Shown here in pieces: positions 22,637 to 33,129 of a stretch of DNA of 64,000 nucleotides. Each line of letters begins with the position of its first letter. Positions within the stretch are counted from its first letter, which is position 1. The position numbers and the translations under genes were made by a program. This stretch comes from Stomorhina lunata (taxonomy: Eukaryota > Arthropoda > Insecta > Diptera > Rhiniidae), in contig OW121741.1 in assembly GCA_933228675.1 (NCBI GenBank), positions 77,905,387 through 77,969,386 of the forward strand, in the 5' to 3' direction. The notes below the pieces were generated by a model, which saw only the letters and a program-made list of their open reading frames with translations, ran no database searches and was not told the origin of the DNA.

Positions 22637-24675
22637 TTAATTTTTATTTTCAGTAAAATAATCAGTACAATCTATTATATCAAGAACCTCTTCCAGGTGT
22701 TCGTTTTCAGAAGTTTTTGTATAACTGCTCCACCATTTCTTTCTTATCGTTGATAGAGCAGGATCAGAAGACAACAAGAGATAATTTATTAGATCCTGAT
22801 TTTGCGATTTTCTTGAGCATTTTCTGGTATTAAATAGTTGGATATACTTGAAATCTGAATTCCGCGCTTCCTGGGCCTCTTCTGTCAGTTCACCAAGTGG
22901 GAGAAGATTTGATTCAATTATTTCACGACCATGTTGAAGGACTTTATGAACTGTTGGTGTAATTTCTTTCCAGTGATACAAATGTCGTATACGAGTTAAC
23001 GCGTTGAGGGCATAGCAATGAAATTTTTCAGCATTTATTTGATATTTGCTATTTATTGCCGATAATATTACGTAACATTTACGAAGAACTTCCTCATCAA
23101 TTCCAGTAATCTTTGAAGTTGTTTCATAATTTTCAAAGAATCGCCTGGCCGTATTACCATCGTTTGTACTGCCATATCCTACAGGTGGTTTGTCTATGTT
23201 TAGACCCGTCATAGTTTTGAATTCTTCCTGAATCCTTTTTTTTTTTCACTGGATCTCATTTCAATCAGTTCCTTATTATTTCTCACGGATTTTAGCTGAT
23301 TATCAGGTATATTCCTATATTTCAGATCATATGCTATATGTAGCATAAATTCTAAAAATCGGATACGTGCATGTAGGGGCGATATACCAAATTCCAGAAC
23401 CTCTTGATTAATTGCAGTACTAGCTGATGCATCTTCTGAAGTTTGTAGAAATTCCGATTTCTTCTTTCCGCATAATGAGCATTTCCAAGTTGAATGGGTT
23501 TCCGTTATAGCGTTGCTTACTTTTCCATCTATCATTGTCAATTGAAGCTCAAAATTTACATTAATCAAATATCCATGTATGTCTATGCAGACTGGACTCA
23601 AATTGTCTATTGAATATTTGATATGATCAACCCAATTTTTTGTGCTTGCTGCATTTTCTTTTAAATATTCGAATCTGATCGGTCTGCAAAATGCCTTTGA
23701 TCCTGGAGATGTGTTAACCCACACATATTCAGTACGCTCTTTTGATGTGGATGGTTCAGAACGATTCTTTCTTAATCTTAGTGGTACTAGGGATGCCATA
23801 AAAACGCTTCTGTAGTCATTTGTGTTCTGATGAGATGTTGATTGTTTGTATTCCGGTAATCCAGATAAACCGTCACATCCCCATTTACATATTAAAGTTA
23901 AGTCCTTGTTGTCAAGTTTCTTGGCTTCTTCTTCAGACAATGTAGTAGATATCAGCCTTGATGCCGTATTTTCCAATAATTTTGATAAATCCACAGATGC
24001 ACTTTCGTCTCCTATCACGTTTGTTGGTATTAAGTTTTTTTTGGTTTTTAATAACGCATTATATCCTGGTAAAATTGAGTGTCCTTTGTCTCGTAATGCC
24101 TTACAGAGTTTAATATATTTATTTTTACTCAATTTCAACTCGAGCATAAGAGCAAGTGCTTCTTCCTCCGAAAATTCTGATTGAGAAGAAGGAGTTGGTA
24201 TACTCTTAATAATTCGCTTAAGACGTTTAGGAAAAGCCTCTGGGAGAATATCTGCTATTTGTTTAGCTTCAGCTGGTTGATTATTTCGTTTGAGCACTTC
24301 CTTAAAGGAATCTTTGATTTCAGTATCCGAATGAGTAGAAAGAACTTCGGATAATCGCATCTTTTTAGATCTTTCTCCGAGATCATCATAGTTTTTTAGA
24401 GGGGCTCCAGCACCAGAAGTTTTAAGCTCAATTGAGTCCTTCAGCCAGTCTTTAAATTTAGATTCAAATCTTTTTAAACAGTAATTAACCGACTTAATTT
24501 TAAGTTCAAATAACTTTACAAATTTTACGACTTTGTCTTCCTCACTATTGAGAATCATGGAGTTAGTTTGACTTTTAGCATATCGCATGATTATTTTAAT
24601 TTTTTCTGCTCTCGAACTGCTTGGTTGTTCAAAAAGAATATCGCACAACACTTTAAATTCCAATGTTATAGCCAT
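22637..24675 (-). CDS. Transib transposase (RAG1-core-like), one frameshift
   Basis: DDE recombinase expected to cut at the CACAGTG ends. Two minus-strand frames: 24675-23209 (488 codons) and 23212-22637 (191 codons). Frame 1 has the first catalytic Asp in KWGCDGLSG (D268), a second acidic site in LTMIDGKVSNA (D383) and a zinc-type CSLC (399-402). Frame 2 has the RAG1-like His pair in TVHKVLQHGREII (H89, H94) and the catalytic Glu in EEAQEARNSD (E115). The frames join at a run of 11 A (T11 at 23236-23246 on the + strand): after SEKKK, frame 1 ends in 9 junk residues, while the other frame reads RIQEEFKTMTG into frame 2. The total of about 680 aa is normal for Transib. A one-base loss, assembly error or slippage could explain the break. 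Confidence 0.88.
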
Positions 24676-25286
24676 GATGTTTTAACTGTTAATAGCAGTT
24701 ACATTTAAAACTTTCTTTTTTATATTAAAAAAAAACATTTTTTATATATACCTGTATCCAAAGAATAATAAAGAAATCAATGAATTAATGTATTTTTTAC
24801 CTCTAAAAATAGGTGCATATATAACTCAACCAATATGTGCGTCTCGTAAAACCTACCTGTATGGAGGTGAGTAACCATATCCTTTCTGACCATTATGAAA
24901 AACCCAAGTTGTAACAATTTTTACCTATTGCATTAACTTTCACATTAAAAAACATTTTATAACCTTAACATAATTTTGCAATTTTTTCAAATACACCAAT
25001 TATAAATACCGGAAAAATGCCTTTAAATCTTATTTTAAATAAATTGTCACACTGTTACTATAAAAGTACTCTTCTAATTAAACTTTTGCTACAAATTATG
25101 GATATATTACCTTTACACTGTTATCAAAATCGGTGCCTTACTCGTACTTACTTATTTAGAATCTTTTACTAAAATTTTATTTTTTAGCTTGGAACAAAAG
25201 GCAAAATCGAATAAAATTTTTTTAAGTCATTCTTATAATGTTTTCTTTAAAAAAATAAAAAACTATTTATATCTTTTTGAAGAAAA

Positions 25287-26647
25287 TATTTGTTTATTAG
25301 CGAAGGATCATTGTCATCTTAAAAATAGTGAAATATTTGAGTATGATAATTAACTTTATATGTACAAATTCATCACTTATATTTAAATAAACAGTGTAAA
25401 AATGCTACGGGGGCCAAACTTTTCAGAGTTTTTTAAGACTCGGTATTAATGCTTTATATACATGTTTAGTATCATTAGATCGGGAAAGACTAGGAGATTA
25501 GCACTAAGTAAAAGTTTTTTTTAAGTGCGTTACTTTTTTTACACTTTGTATCGTAAAACAAAAAAAAATTGTTTTTCTGCTTTTTTAAGGAAAATATTTT
25601 TAATCTTTGATATTCTGTGGAAATGACATGGATAAAGATATTACAATGAAATTTTGTAGTAATGTAGACCAATAAGATGTAAAAGCAATAGACTAAAAAA
25701 AATTCCCAATTTTAACTTAAAAATTCCCCAATTCCCAACTGGGGAAAAAGGTGTTTCAAAAAATGAGTTTTTTTACAAATATGGCAACACTGTCTCTATT
25801 TGCAGCGCGTTTCAGAAAAAACTTTTCTAATCAATAACAGATATATTGGAAAATATGAACATTATAATTTTTTTCAAATCGGTGCTTTGCCTTTTGAGAA
25901 ATTTTTGTTTAAACTAATTTTTTTTTTTACAAATTGCCATTTTTTGGAGAGGACATGTGCGAGGACCAAAAGTCCAATTAGCAAGAAATTTGTTTTATAC
26001 GCATTCTCATTATGTTTTCTTTTAAAAACTTTAAAAATCTTTTTATGTTTCTTAAGAAAATATTTTTTTATTAGTGAAAAAATATAGCTATCTTTTGGGG
26101 AAAAACTAAAAAAAAAGCGAAATTTTTTGTAAGTTTCAACTTTGAATATTTTTAACTTTTAAACAAAAGAAGATTTCTATAACTAACTTGCACAAAAATT
26201 ATTCAGAATTTTATTACAAATTTAAAGAATATTCTTAAAAAATTTTTGGTCCTCAGATGCGTCCACCAGATCAAAAAAAGCTTAAAAAAAGAGGTAAAAA
26301 ATCAACCTAAAAATTCCTTTTTACCCAAATATCTCGAAATCCAAAGGAGATAACCTACACATTTAAGCATATTTTTTGTAGATCTTCTCAAGGACAACTT
26401 AAGTTTAAAATTTCTTTTCAATCCATACATAAATGGATTTTTGGCGAATTTTTAAAAAAGTCGAACACCCGAGGTGACCAACTTTGAAGGTCCATCAATC
26501 ACTCTCCCGACCCCTCATGGATCAGTGCTTTTAAAAACCAACTCGAATACTCCTTGACTATCACCATGTCAAATTTCATTCAAATATCTCCAGTCGTTCA
26601 AAAGTTAAAGAATTATTTCCAAAAAAAAGCGTCCGTAAACCACTGTG
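25287..26647 (-). repeat. Transib right terminal inverted repeat
   Basis: Inverted partner of 21116-22476, ending CCACTGTG at 26640-26647. The inner boundary is approximate. The stretch 24676-25286 between the transposase start and this repeat is non-coding and presumably holds the transposase promoter. Confidence 0.85.
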
Positions 26648-26725
26648 CTATGGTGGCAAAATACAAGTAGACATAGTTATTCGCCACATATTTGATGATA
26701 TTTGGATATTTGAAAGTAGAAATAC

Positions 26726-27087
26726 GTAATTATGATTTAAAATTTTGAATGAATTTTAAACTTCAATCTCCTTCCAATTCTTTTGAAATCATTTGTAAAT
26801 ATATCAAAAGCATCTTCAAATGCATGACTTTTTTCCTATATTCTTAAACTTCCAGTTTTTAACTAGATTTTAGCGAATGGAAAACTCTCGGAAAAGCTTT
26901 TAGGCCCTTTTGAAATAAGAGTCTCAAAGCTCTCGGAAAATTTGTTATACCCTTTGAAATAAATCAGATATTAAAGATATTCTTAGAAATTGAAAGGTAA
27001 ATTTTAAAAGTAAAATAATTAATTCATCATTATAACAAAAGACTATAACACTTTCACTGACCTTAGAATTTTCGAATATTTAGAAAT
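26726..27087. other. Intron sequence, nothing recognised
   Basis: AT-rich intron after cassette E. A segment ACTGACCTTAGAATTTTCGA near 27058 is nearly repeated at about 30307, just beyond the next transposon, so the host sequence flanking that element appears duplicated. Confidence 0.45.
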
Positions 27088-30000
27088 TACACTGGTCAAC
27101 GGACAAAGTTACATTTAAGTTTAACATTTTTTTTTTGAGTTATGGTCCCCTAAGTATTAAAAAACTAGACATTTTTGTGTCTTTGGGATTTTTTTTCAAA
27201 AATTTTGAAAAATATTTTTTAAAAGGTTGTCCTAGTTTTTTTACCTTATATTAAAAACTATTTATCCAATTTTTTTGGAAAGTACATTAAAGGCTTAAGA
27301 ACAAAATTGTCCTTAAGTCGTGTTCAAAAAATTTTTTTATGTGCTCAAAGGTTTTGGAGTTATATACATCACAATATCAAAAAATAAAATTTATCAGCAA
27401 AATCAAAAATTTTTCATTTTTTAAAAATTCATAAAGAAATTGAATATAGCAAAAATTAACCATTTTTGGCCCTCTAAGTATAAAAAAACGGAAATTTTAG
27501 TGTTTTCGTAGATTTTGTTTTTTTTTTCTAAAATTTCTGATTTTTTTTTAAGAGGTTGTCCTAGTTATTTTACCTTATATTGAAAACGACTTATTAAAAA
27601 CTATACAAATAGATTAAGAACAAAATTTCCCTTAAGTCGTGCTCGAAAAAGTTTTTTGTATGATCAACGGTTTTGGAGTTATATACATCACAATATCAAA
27701 AAAATAAAATTTTTCTGCAAAATCGAAAATTTTTCATTTTTTAAAAATTCATACAAATGTGGCACTAATTAACCATAATTTCTCGGCCCCCTAAGTATTA
27801 AAAAACGCGAAATTTTTGTGTTCTCGTAGATTTTTTTTTCCAAAATTTCGGATTTTTTTAAGAGGTTGTCCTAGTTATTTTACCTTATATTGAAAACGAC
27901 TTATCCAATTTTATTGAAAAGTATATAAATGGATTAAGAACAAAATTTGCCTTAAGTCGTGCTCGAAAAAGTTTTTTGTATGATCAACGGTTTTGGAGTT
28001 ATATACATCACAATATCAAAAAAATAAAATTTTTCTGCAAAATCGAAAACAGGTTTGAAGTTATTACGTTGCAATATCAAAAAAATAAAATTTTTCTGCA
28101 AAATCGAAAATTTTTCATTTTTTAAAAATTCATACAAAATTTAATGTGGCAAAAACTTATCATCATTTCTCAGCCCCCTAAGTATTAAAAAACGCGAAAT
28201 TTTTGTGTTCTCTTAGATTTTTTTTTCCAAAATTGCGGATTTTTTTAACAGGTTGTCCTAGTTATTTTACCTTATATTGAAAACGACTTATCCAATTTTA
28301 CTAAAAAGTATATAAATAGATTAAGAACAAAATTTCCTTTAAGTCGTCTTCGAAATTTTTTTATATGATCAACGGTTTTGGAGTTATATACATTGCAATA
28401 TCAAAAAAATAAAATTGTTCTGCAAAATCGAAATTTTTTTATTTTTTTTTTTAAATTCATAAAAAATTGAATATGGCAAAAATTTACCCTCGTTTCTCGG
28501 CTATCGCAAAACTATGAATATTCTAAAGAACACAAGCCTAATGCAATGAAATTCCTCGATTATTTGAGATTTAATTACGAAAAACGTACAATTACCCAAT
28601 TTTAGCGAAAAATGTTGTCATATAAATCCTATTATTTTCATGTGGCCTTTACCACTATTTTCAAGATATTCTTATGAAAATTTATTACTTTTGAATTTTT
28701 TTTTTGCTACATAAACAAATCGTTTTTAAAATAAACAAAATCGTCAAAAATTTTGGGGTACCTTCAACACATTTATCATCCCGAAACATTGTTTCATGTT
28801 CCTCAAACCCCTAAATTATCTTTTGTCTTTATAAAATTTGACACAGATACTTTTTTAGACAGTGGGGCCTTTGTTATTAATTTTGACCAAAATTGGACTC
28901 CTATTTTGGGTACCTCCCATAGGTCTTATATTCCGGAATTGAGATTTTGGCCACATATTCTAGAATATTTTTATGAAATTTAATAGAAGTATTGCTTATA
29001 TAAATAAAAGTCATGGTAAAAATTGTTTTTTGTTATTGAATTTAGCCGAAATTGGCCTCCTATTTTTTTGTAACTCCCATAGGTCTTACTTCCCGGAATT
29101 AAGATTTTGGCCACAATTTCTACTATATTTTGATGAAACTTAACAGAAATATTGCTAATATAAATAAAAATCACTGTACCAATTGTTTTTGAAATAGGTC
29201 CATATTTGACCAGAGTCCCCTTAAAATCCTATTACGTTTTTTCTTGAAAATTGGCAAGAAATATTTTTTGCTACAAAAACAAATATTTACTTTAAAAAAA
29301 ACAAAACAAAATCATTCAAAATTTTGGTGTACCTCTCAAGCAATTTTCTTCCCGGAAAATAGTTTTGTTCTTTAAAGTCACAAATTTGATTTTATCTTTC
29401 AGAAATTGGGTACAGATATTAATTTGGTAGCAGAAGCATTGCTACTGAAATTGGCCAAAATCGGTTAATTATTTTAGGTACCTCCCATAGGTCTTATTCC
29501 CCGGAATTGAGATTTTGGACACAAATTTCTCTATATGAAATTCATAAGAAATATTGCTTATCTAAGCAAAAACGACTGTACCAAATTTTGTTGAAATCGG
29601 TCTATATTTGATCATATGTAGCTCCCAAATAAAACCTTCTGACAAAAGCCTCTCAAATGCCTCGAAATTCATAAAAATGCTCCTAAATCGGAAGATAATG
29701 ATCATGTTATGTTTATTCGTTGCATACATAATTTCTGTATAATCAGTAATGAAACTGCTAAATTTCAAGAAAATCGGTCTATATATGACCCTAGCTCTTA
29801 TAGGAGACTCAATGATGAAAATGGCTTCATTACTAAAATGGGTATTTTTACTTTAAAGTCCTCAAATTTTCATGGATTTTCTGGAAATAAGGCTTATTTT
29901 ATTTAGAACATTCTTAGTTTTAAGATTATGTAATAAAAATGTTAGGATTTTGCCGTCTTTGATTTTTTATGAATTTTTAAAAACTAAATTATTTTTTAAT

Positions 30001-30303
30001 TCAAATTTTTTACAAAAAAAATATTTTTTTGACTTTAAAATGCGTATAACTTAAAATCCGTTAAAGATATAAAAAAATTGTTTAAGAGCGACTTAAAGAA
30101 AATTTTATTTACTATTTATTCTGTGAGTTTCAACAAAATCAAATTAATAGTTTCAAAGATATGATGTAATCGACGAAAAATCAAATTTTGAAAAAAAAAA
30201 TTTAAAAATCGGTTGTTTCTATAATCAGTGGACCATAACGAATAATACGAAGATATTGGTGATGAAATGTAACTCAAAATATTGAATTTTGTTGACTAGT
30301 GTA
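27088..30303. mobile_element. DNA transposon relic with TACACTGGTCAAC termini
   Basis: Inverted ends TACACTGGTCAAC (left) and GTTGACTAGTGTA (right). About 3.2 kb with no transposase frame. The left half is a tandem repeat (see 27220-28480). The right half contains Y-family phrases such as CTCCCATAGGTCTTA repeated at about 28917, 29078 and 29487. It is the same family as 17709-19018. Family identity is unknown, and a target duplication could not be defined with confidence. Confidence 0.5.
27220..28480. repeat. Tandem repeat of ~320-385 bp, four copies
   Basis: The phrase AGGTTGTCCTAGTTATTTTA and its context recur near 27222, 27544, 27866 and 28249, each followed by TTTTGGAGTTATATACATCA about 110 bp later. 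The unit has diverged and grown in the third copy through an internal duplication of ATATCAAAAAAATAAAATTT. It lies inside the transposon relic and is not coding. Confidence 0.75.
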
Positions 30304-30557
30304 ATTTTACTGACCTTAGAATTTCCGAATATTAAGAAACTATTAAGAAATCGAAAGACATAGTGAAAACGCCAAAGAAGTTCAGAAAACATATCTACTT
30401 GACCTTAACTTTTAAGTTTTGTAAGAAAAACAATTGCGAAAACTTTAAGAGTTACTGACCCATACTTGACCTATTTCCGAAAACATTATAAATTTGGAAA
30501 ATTTATAGTTTGATATAAAATGAGCTAAATAATTTATTATAATTTTAACTTTTACAG

Positions 30558-30732
30558 AATACTTCTATGATGATATAATTGACATTAGATTTGAAGAGGA
30601 ACAGTTGGAATTTGATTCAGAAATTACTCCTTATTTTGAAAGCGCTCAGGAAACTGTTACCGAAACAGAGAAAAACGTGCCAAGTATACGAACAAATTTT
30701 GAGGAGACATGGATTTTTAAAAATTTGAATAA
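30558..30732 (+). CDS. Tep2: TEP alternative bait-region cassette exon F (acidic)
   Basis: Exon of 175 nt: acceptor CTTTTACAG, donor GTAAAA from 30733; 2 nt + 57 codons + 2 nt. The variable part starts YFYDDIIDIRFEEEQLEF and is rich in Asp/Glu (about -11 net before the block). It ends RTNFEETWIFKNLN, and aa+c of the shared exon gives Asn before TDKNG. This is the most acidic cassette, the opposite extreme from cassette D. It is unsplit. Confidence 0.82.
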
Positions 30733-31344
30733 GTAAAATTTTACCGCCTAATTCATAAACGAATAATTAAATTATCAAGACTTTATAGTTAGAAACTTGT
30801 ATGGAAAATTTGATTTATAAGCTTGTCATATCATTATTTTTCGTTTATGAATTATGGGGTCAGTTTATAAATTCTAGTTTTTTGGCAAAGCACTTTACTA
30901 TGTCAACTTCAACTTAACATAACTCTCATTTCTATCATTTTATTTTTATGTTAAAATTCGTAAATCGAAAAAATCACAATTTTTTTGGCATATTTTATAT
31001 CTACTAAAAGGTTTTCATATTGTAAATGATCTCTACAATGTTAGGGCGCATCCCATAAAAAAAGTTTCTATATAAAAGAAATACACATAAATATTTGACT
31101 TACTTTGAAGAATTGTATTAAAGTTGCAGAATTATGCACTTGGTTCCACAATAGACTTCATAGTCCAAGTGGGACTGAGTACCAGACGGCCGCACTCTTC
31201 TAACATACAGCTTTATAATTCTTTATACAAGAATTCTGACAGATTTTGAACCAAATATATATTTTTTTTTAATTTCAATTATACATAAATCTATTTGTCC
31301 TTCTTTTTCGAAAAATTTAACTTTCTCTCTTTAATTCATTTTAG
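30733..31344. other. Intron sequence, nothing recognised
   Basis: Intron between cassettes F and G. A phrase TTTACCGCCTAATTC near 30741 recurs at about 31642, and AATTTGATTTATAAGCTTGTCA near 30808 recurs near 31714, so part of the sequence after F is repeated after G. This suggests that F and G arose by a tandem duplication that included downstream intron. Confidence 0.5.
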
Positions 31345-31525
31345 ATTTACAATATCTTTACAACCTAGTAACAATTAGGAGACCCCAAAGTATAATTTCC
31401 CGATTTGGTTCAAGTCTTTCGTCAGCACTTTTGGGCGGTGATGATTTAGTCAAAAACGATGAAGTTTTCAAGACAAAAACACGCAAAAATTTTGCACAAA
31501 TTTGGATCTTTCAAAATTTTCAAAA
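31345..31525 (+). CDS. Tep2: TEP alternative bait-region cassette exon G
   Basis: Exon of 181 nt: acceptor TTCATTTTAG, donor GTAACT from 31526; 2 nt + 59 codons + 2 nt. The variable part starts LQYLYNLVTIRRPQS and is Ser/Leu/Gly-rich (about +2). It ends RKNFAQIWIFQNFQ, and aa+c of the shared exon gives Asn before TDKNG. It is the last cassette before the shared exon, 6.5 kb further on. Repeated flanks link it to cassette F. Confidence 0.82.
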
Positions 31526-31866
31526 GTAACTAAAGAAAACACAAAATGTCTATGAAAAACCATAACCCAGAACGGCGATTTTAAAAGCTTTCATTTCCAA
31601 TCATATAACAAAACTATTTTGCTGTTCCTGTAGATATACATTTACCGCCTAATTCTTAAACGTATCATAAAAAATTATCACAGCTTAATAGTAGGAATTT
31701 TTGTATGTAAAATTTGATTTATAAGCTTGTCAATGATATGTTACTATACTCGATTTTGAACATTTTTTTTACTGAAAAAAGGGAGATCTAGTGGGTCAAG
31801 ATAAATTGAGTACCCTGAATTCAATGGTACTAACCTTTTTTTATTTTTTAGTTTCCGAGATGTGTA

Positions 31867-31957
31867 CCGCCGTGGTATTACAGGTTAGTCATCCGCCTTG
31901 CATACCAGAGGTCAAAAATTCGATCCCCGACCAGACCCACTTAAAAAAATAAATTTA
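31867..31957 (+). mobile_element. tRNA-derived SINE, second copy
   Basis: Diverged copy of 16774-16870, with a degenerate B-box (AATTCGATCCC) and the same AGACCCACTTAAAAAAATAA-type tail. Confidence 0.55.
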
Positions 31958-31984
31958 CAAAAAAGTTTTCGAGATATAGCGTTA

Positions 31985-32360
31985 TAAAAAAATAGAGGAG
32001 GTTGCTCAATAAATATTCGCGTAACTCAAAAACTGTTTACTTTCTTGAGCTATATAATAAACCGAAATTCGGAAACAAAATTATCTTTCAAGAACACCAA
32101 TTATTATTTTAATCCAAGTAGTCGTTTTGTATGCAAAAAAAATTTCTTTTTAAAAAATAAGAAAAATTTATATTTTTAAAAATGTTTTTTTTTTCGCAAA
32201 CAAAAAAATTTATTTCCAAGATGACTGCTTGGATTAATAAAATATTAAGTGTTTCTGAAAGATATATTTGTTGTCGAGTTTCGGTTTTTTATTTAGTTCA
32301 AGAAAATAACAGTTTTCGAGTTACGCGAATATTTATCGTGCAACCTCCTCCATTTTTCAA
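31985..32360. mobile_element. Foldback MITE (~375 bp)
   Basis: Almost the whole length is an imperfect inverted repeat: AGAGGAGGTTGC...AATATTCGCGTAACTC on the left pairs with GAGTTACGCGAATATT...GCAACCTCCTC on the right, and the complementarity continues to the AT-rich centre at about 32168. Non-coding. A transcript would form a long hairpin. Confidence 0.65.
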
Positions 32361-32778
32361 ATGACTCTATAGCGATAGTATAAATAGACCTTTCTCTTAC
32401 ATTTTTATTAAGACTGTATTTACACTATGTGGATTTTCACTTGCCCATTAGACAGTGTTTCCCTAAAACAAAATAAATCAGATAGTGTAAACAGACCTTT
32501 TTTCTTTTGTGTTAATATTATGTTTCCTTTTCTTTAATTTTCGGTTCTTTTAATAAGATTTCTTTTGGTTTTTTTAATATTATCTAATTTTGAACTAAAC
32601 TTTTATGTTTGAAGTTTTCTTTTCCACTTCGAAAAGGTTTTACTTTGGACCTATGAAAATAAATAAAAAGTTCTACATTATAACAATCACCTCTTAGTGA
32701 TTTCTTTCTGAAGTCTTTGTTCTAAAACCATAGACTATAACAAGACTGAGAACATATGGTCTACCAAGAAACCAAAAA

Positions 32779-32890
32779 ATGTACCATGACGTTTCTAATA
32801 TGTATTTTGACGTTTCTAAAATGTACTTTGACGTTTCCAAAATGTACTTTGACGTTTCTAAAATGTACTTTGACGTTTCTAATATAGACT
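32779..32890. repeat. 21-bp minisatellite containing TGACGTTT
   Basis: Five copies of a 21-bp unit, ATGTACTTTGACGTTTCTAAA and close variants, with further isolated copies downstream (about 32975 and 33040). One frame reads MYFDVSK repeatedly because 21 is a multiple of 3. No gene signal surrounds it. Confidence 0.8.
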
Positions 32891-33129
32891 ACTTCATAGA
32901 CTGCGTTTTACTAAGCGACAAAAATAGCGAAAAAAATGTGAAATTATATTTCTTATTTGTACATGACATCTCTTAAATGTTTCTTGACGTCTCTAAGTAC
33001 ATTGACAGTTCGTCCACAGTCTAGTTGTAGTTTATGGTCTCTAAAATGTACTTTGATAGTACGCCCTCAGTTTAGTTATAGTCTATGTCTAAAACATATA
33101 ATAAATATAGAAATATTTTAAATTATCGC

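Larger units (their letters stand above)
21116..26647 (-). mobile_element. Transib DNA transposon, 5.5 kb
   Basis: Both ends begin CACAGTGGTTTACGGACGC reading inward, and a 5-bp CTATG direct repeat flanks the element. The first seven bases equal the vertebrate RAG recombination-signal heptamer CACAGTG, as expected of Transib, the family from which RAG1 derives. Nearly identical inverted repeats of about 1.36 kb surround a single minus-strand transposase gene. Left and right arms differ only by scattered substitutions, implying a fairly recent insertion. The element lies inside the second mini-exon of TEP cassette E. Confidence 0.88.
20942..26725 (+). pseudogene. Tep2: TEP bait-region cassette E, interrupted by a Transib insertion
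   Basis: Two mini-exons. The first, 20942-21007 (acceptor TTGTCTAG; 2 nt + 21 codons + 1 nt; donor GTATTT), starts YHWEINRVKYF. It is followed by a 57-nt intron ending TTTAACAG. The second starts at 21065 (LEPHFQGSLRKSHKTY), is broken at 21115 by the transposon, and resumes at 26653 to end RHIFDDIWIFESRN at 26725 before donor GTAATT. Removing 21116-26652 (element plus one CTATG copy) leaves 124 nt = 2 + 40 codons + 2, open throughout and identical in size and phase to the second exon of cassette C. As it stands the cassette cannot encode the normal segment unless the element is spliced or excised. Confidence 0.75.

Noticed and set aside
23846..24184. 112-codon plus-strand frame
   Set aside because: Antisense shadow of the Transib transposase.
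21676..26087. Identical 95- and 60-codon frames on both sides of the transposase gene
   Set aside because: They are mirror images in the Transib inverted repeats with low-complexity Phe/Lys/Leu content and no family resemblance.
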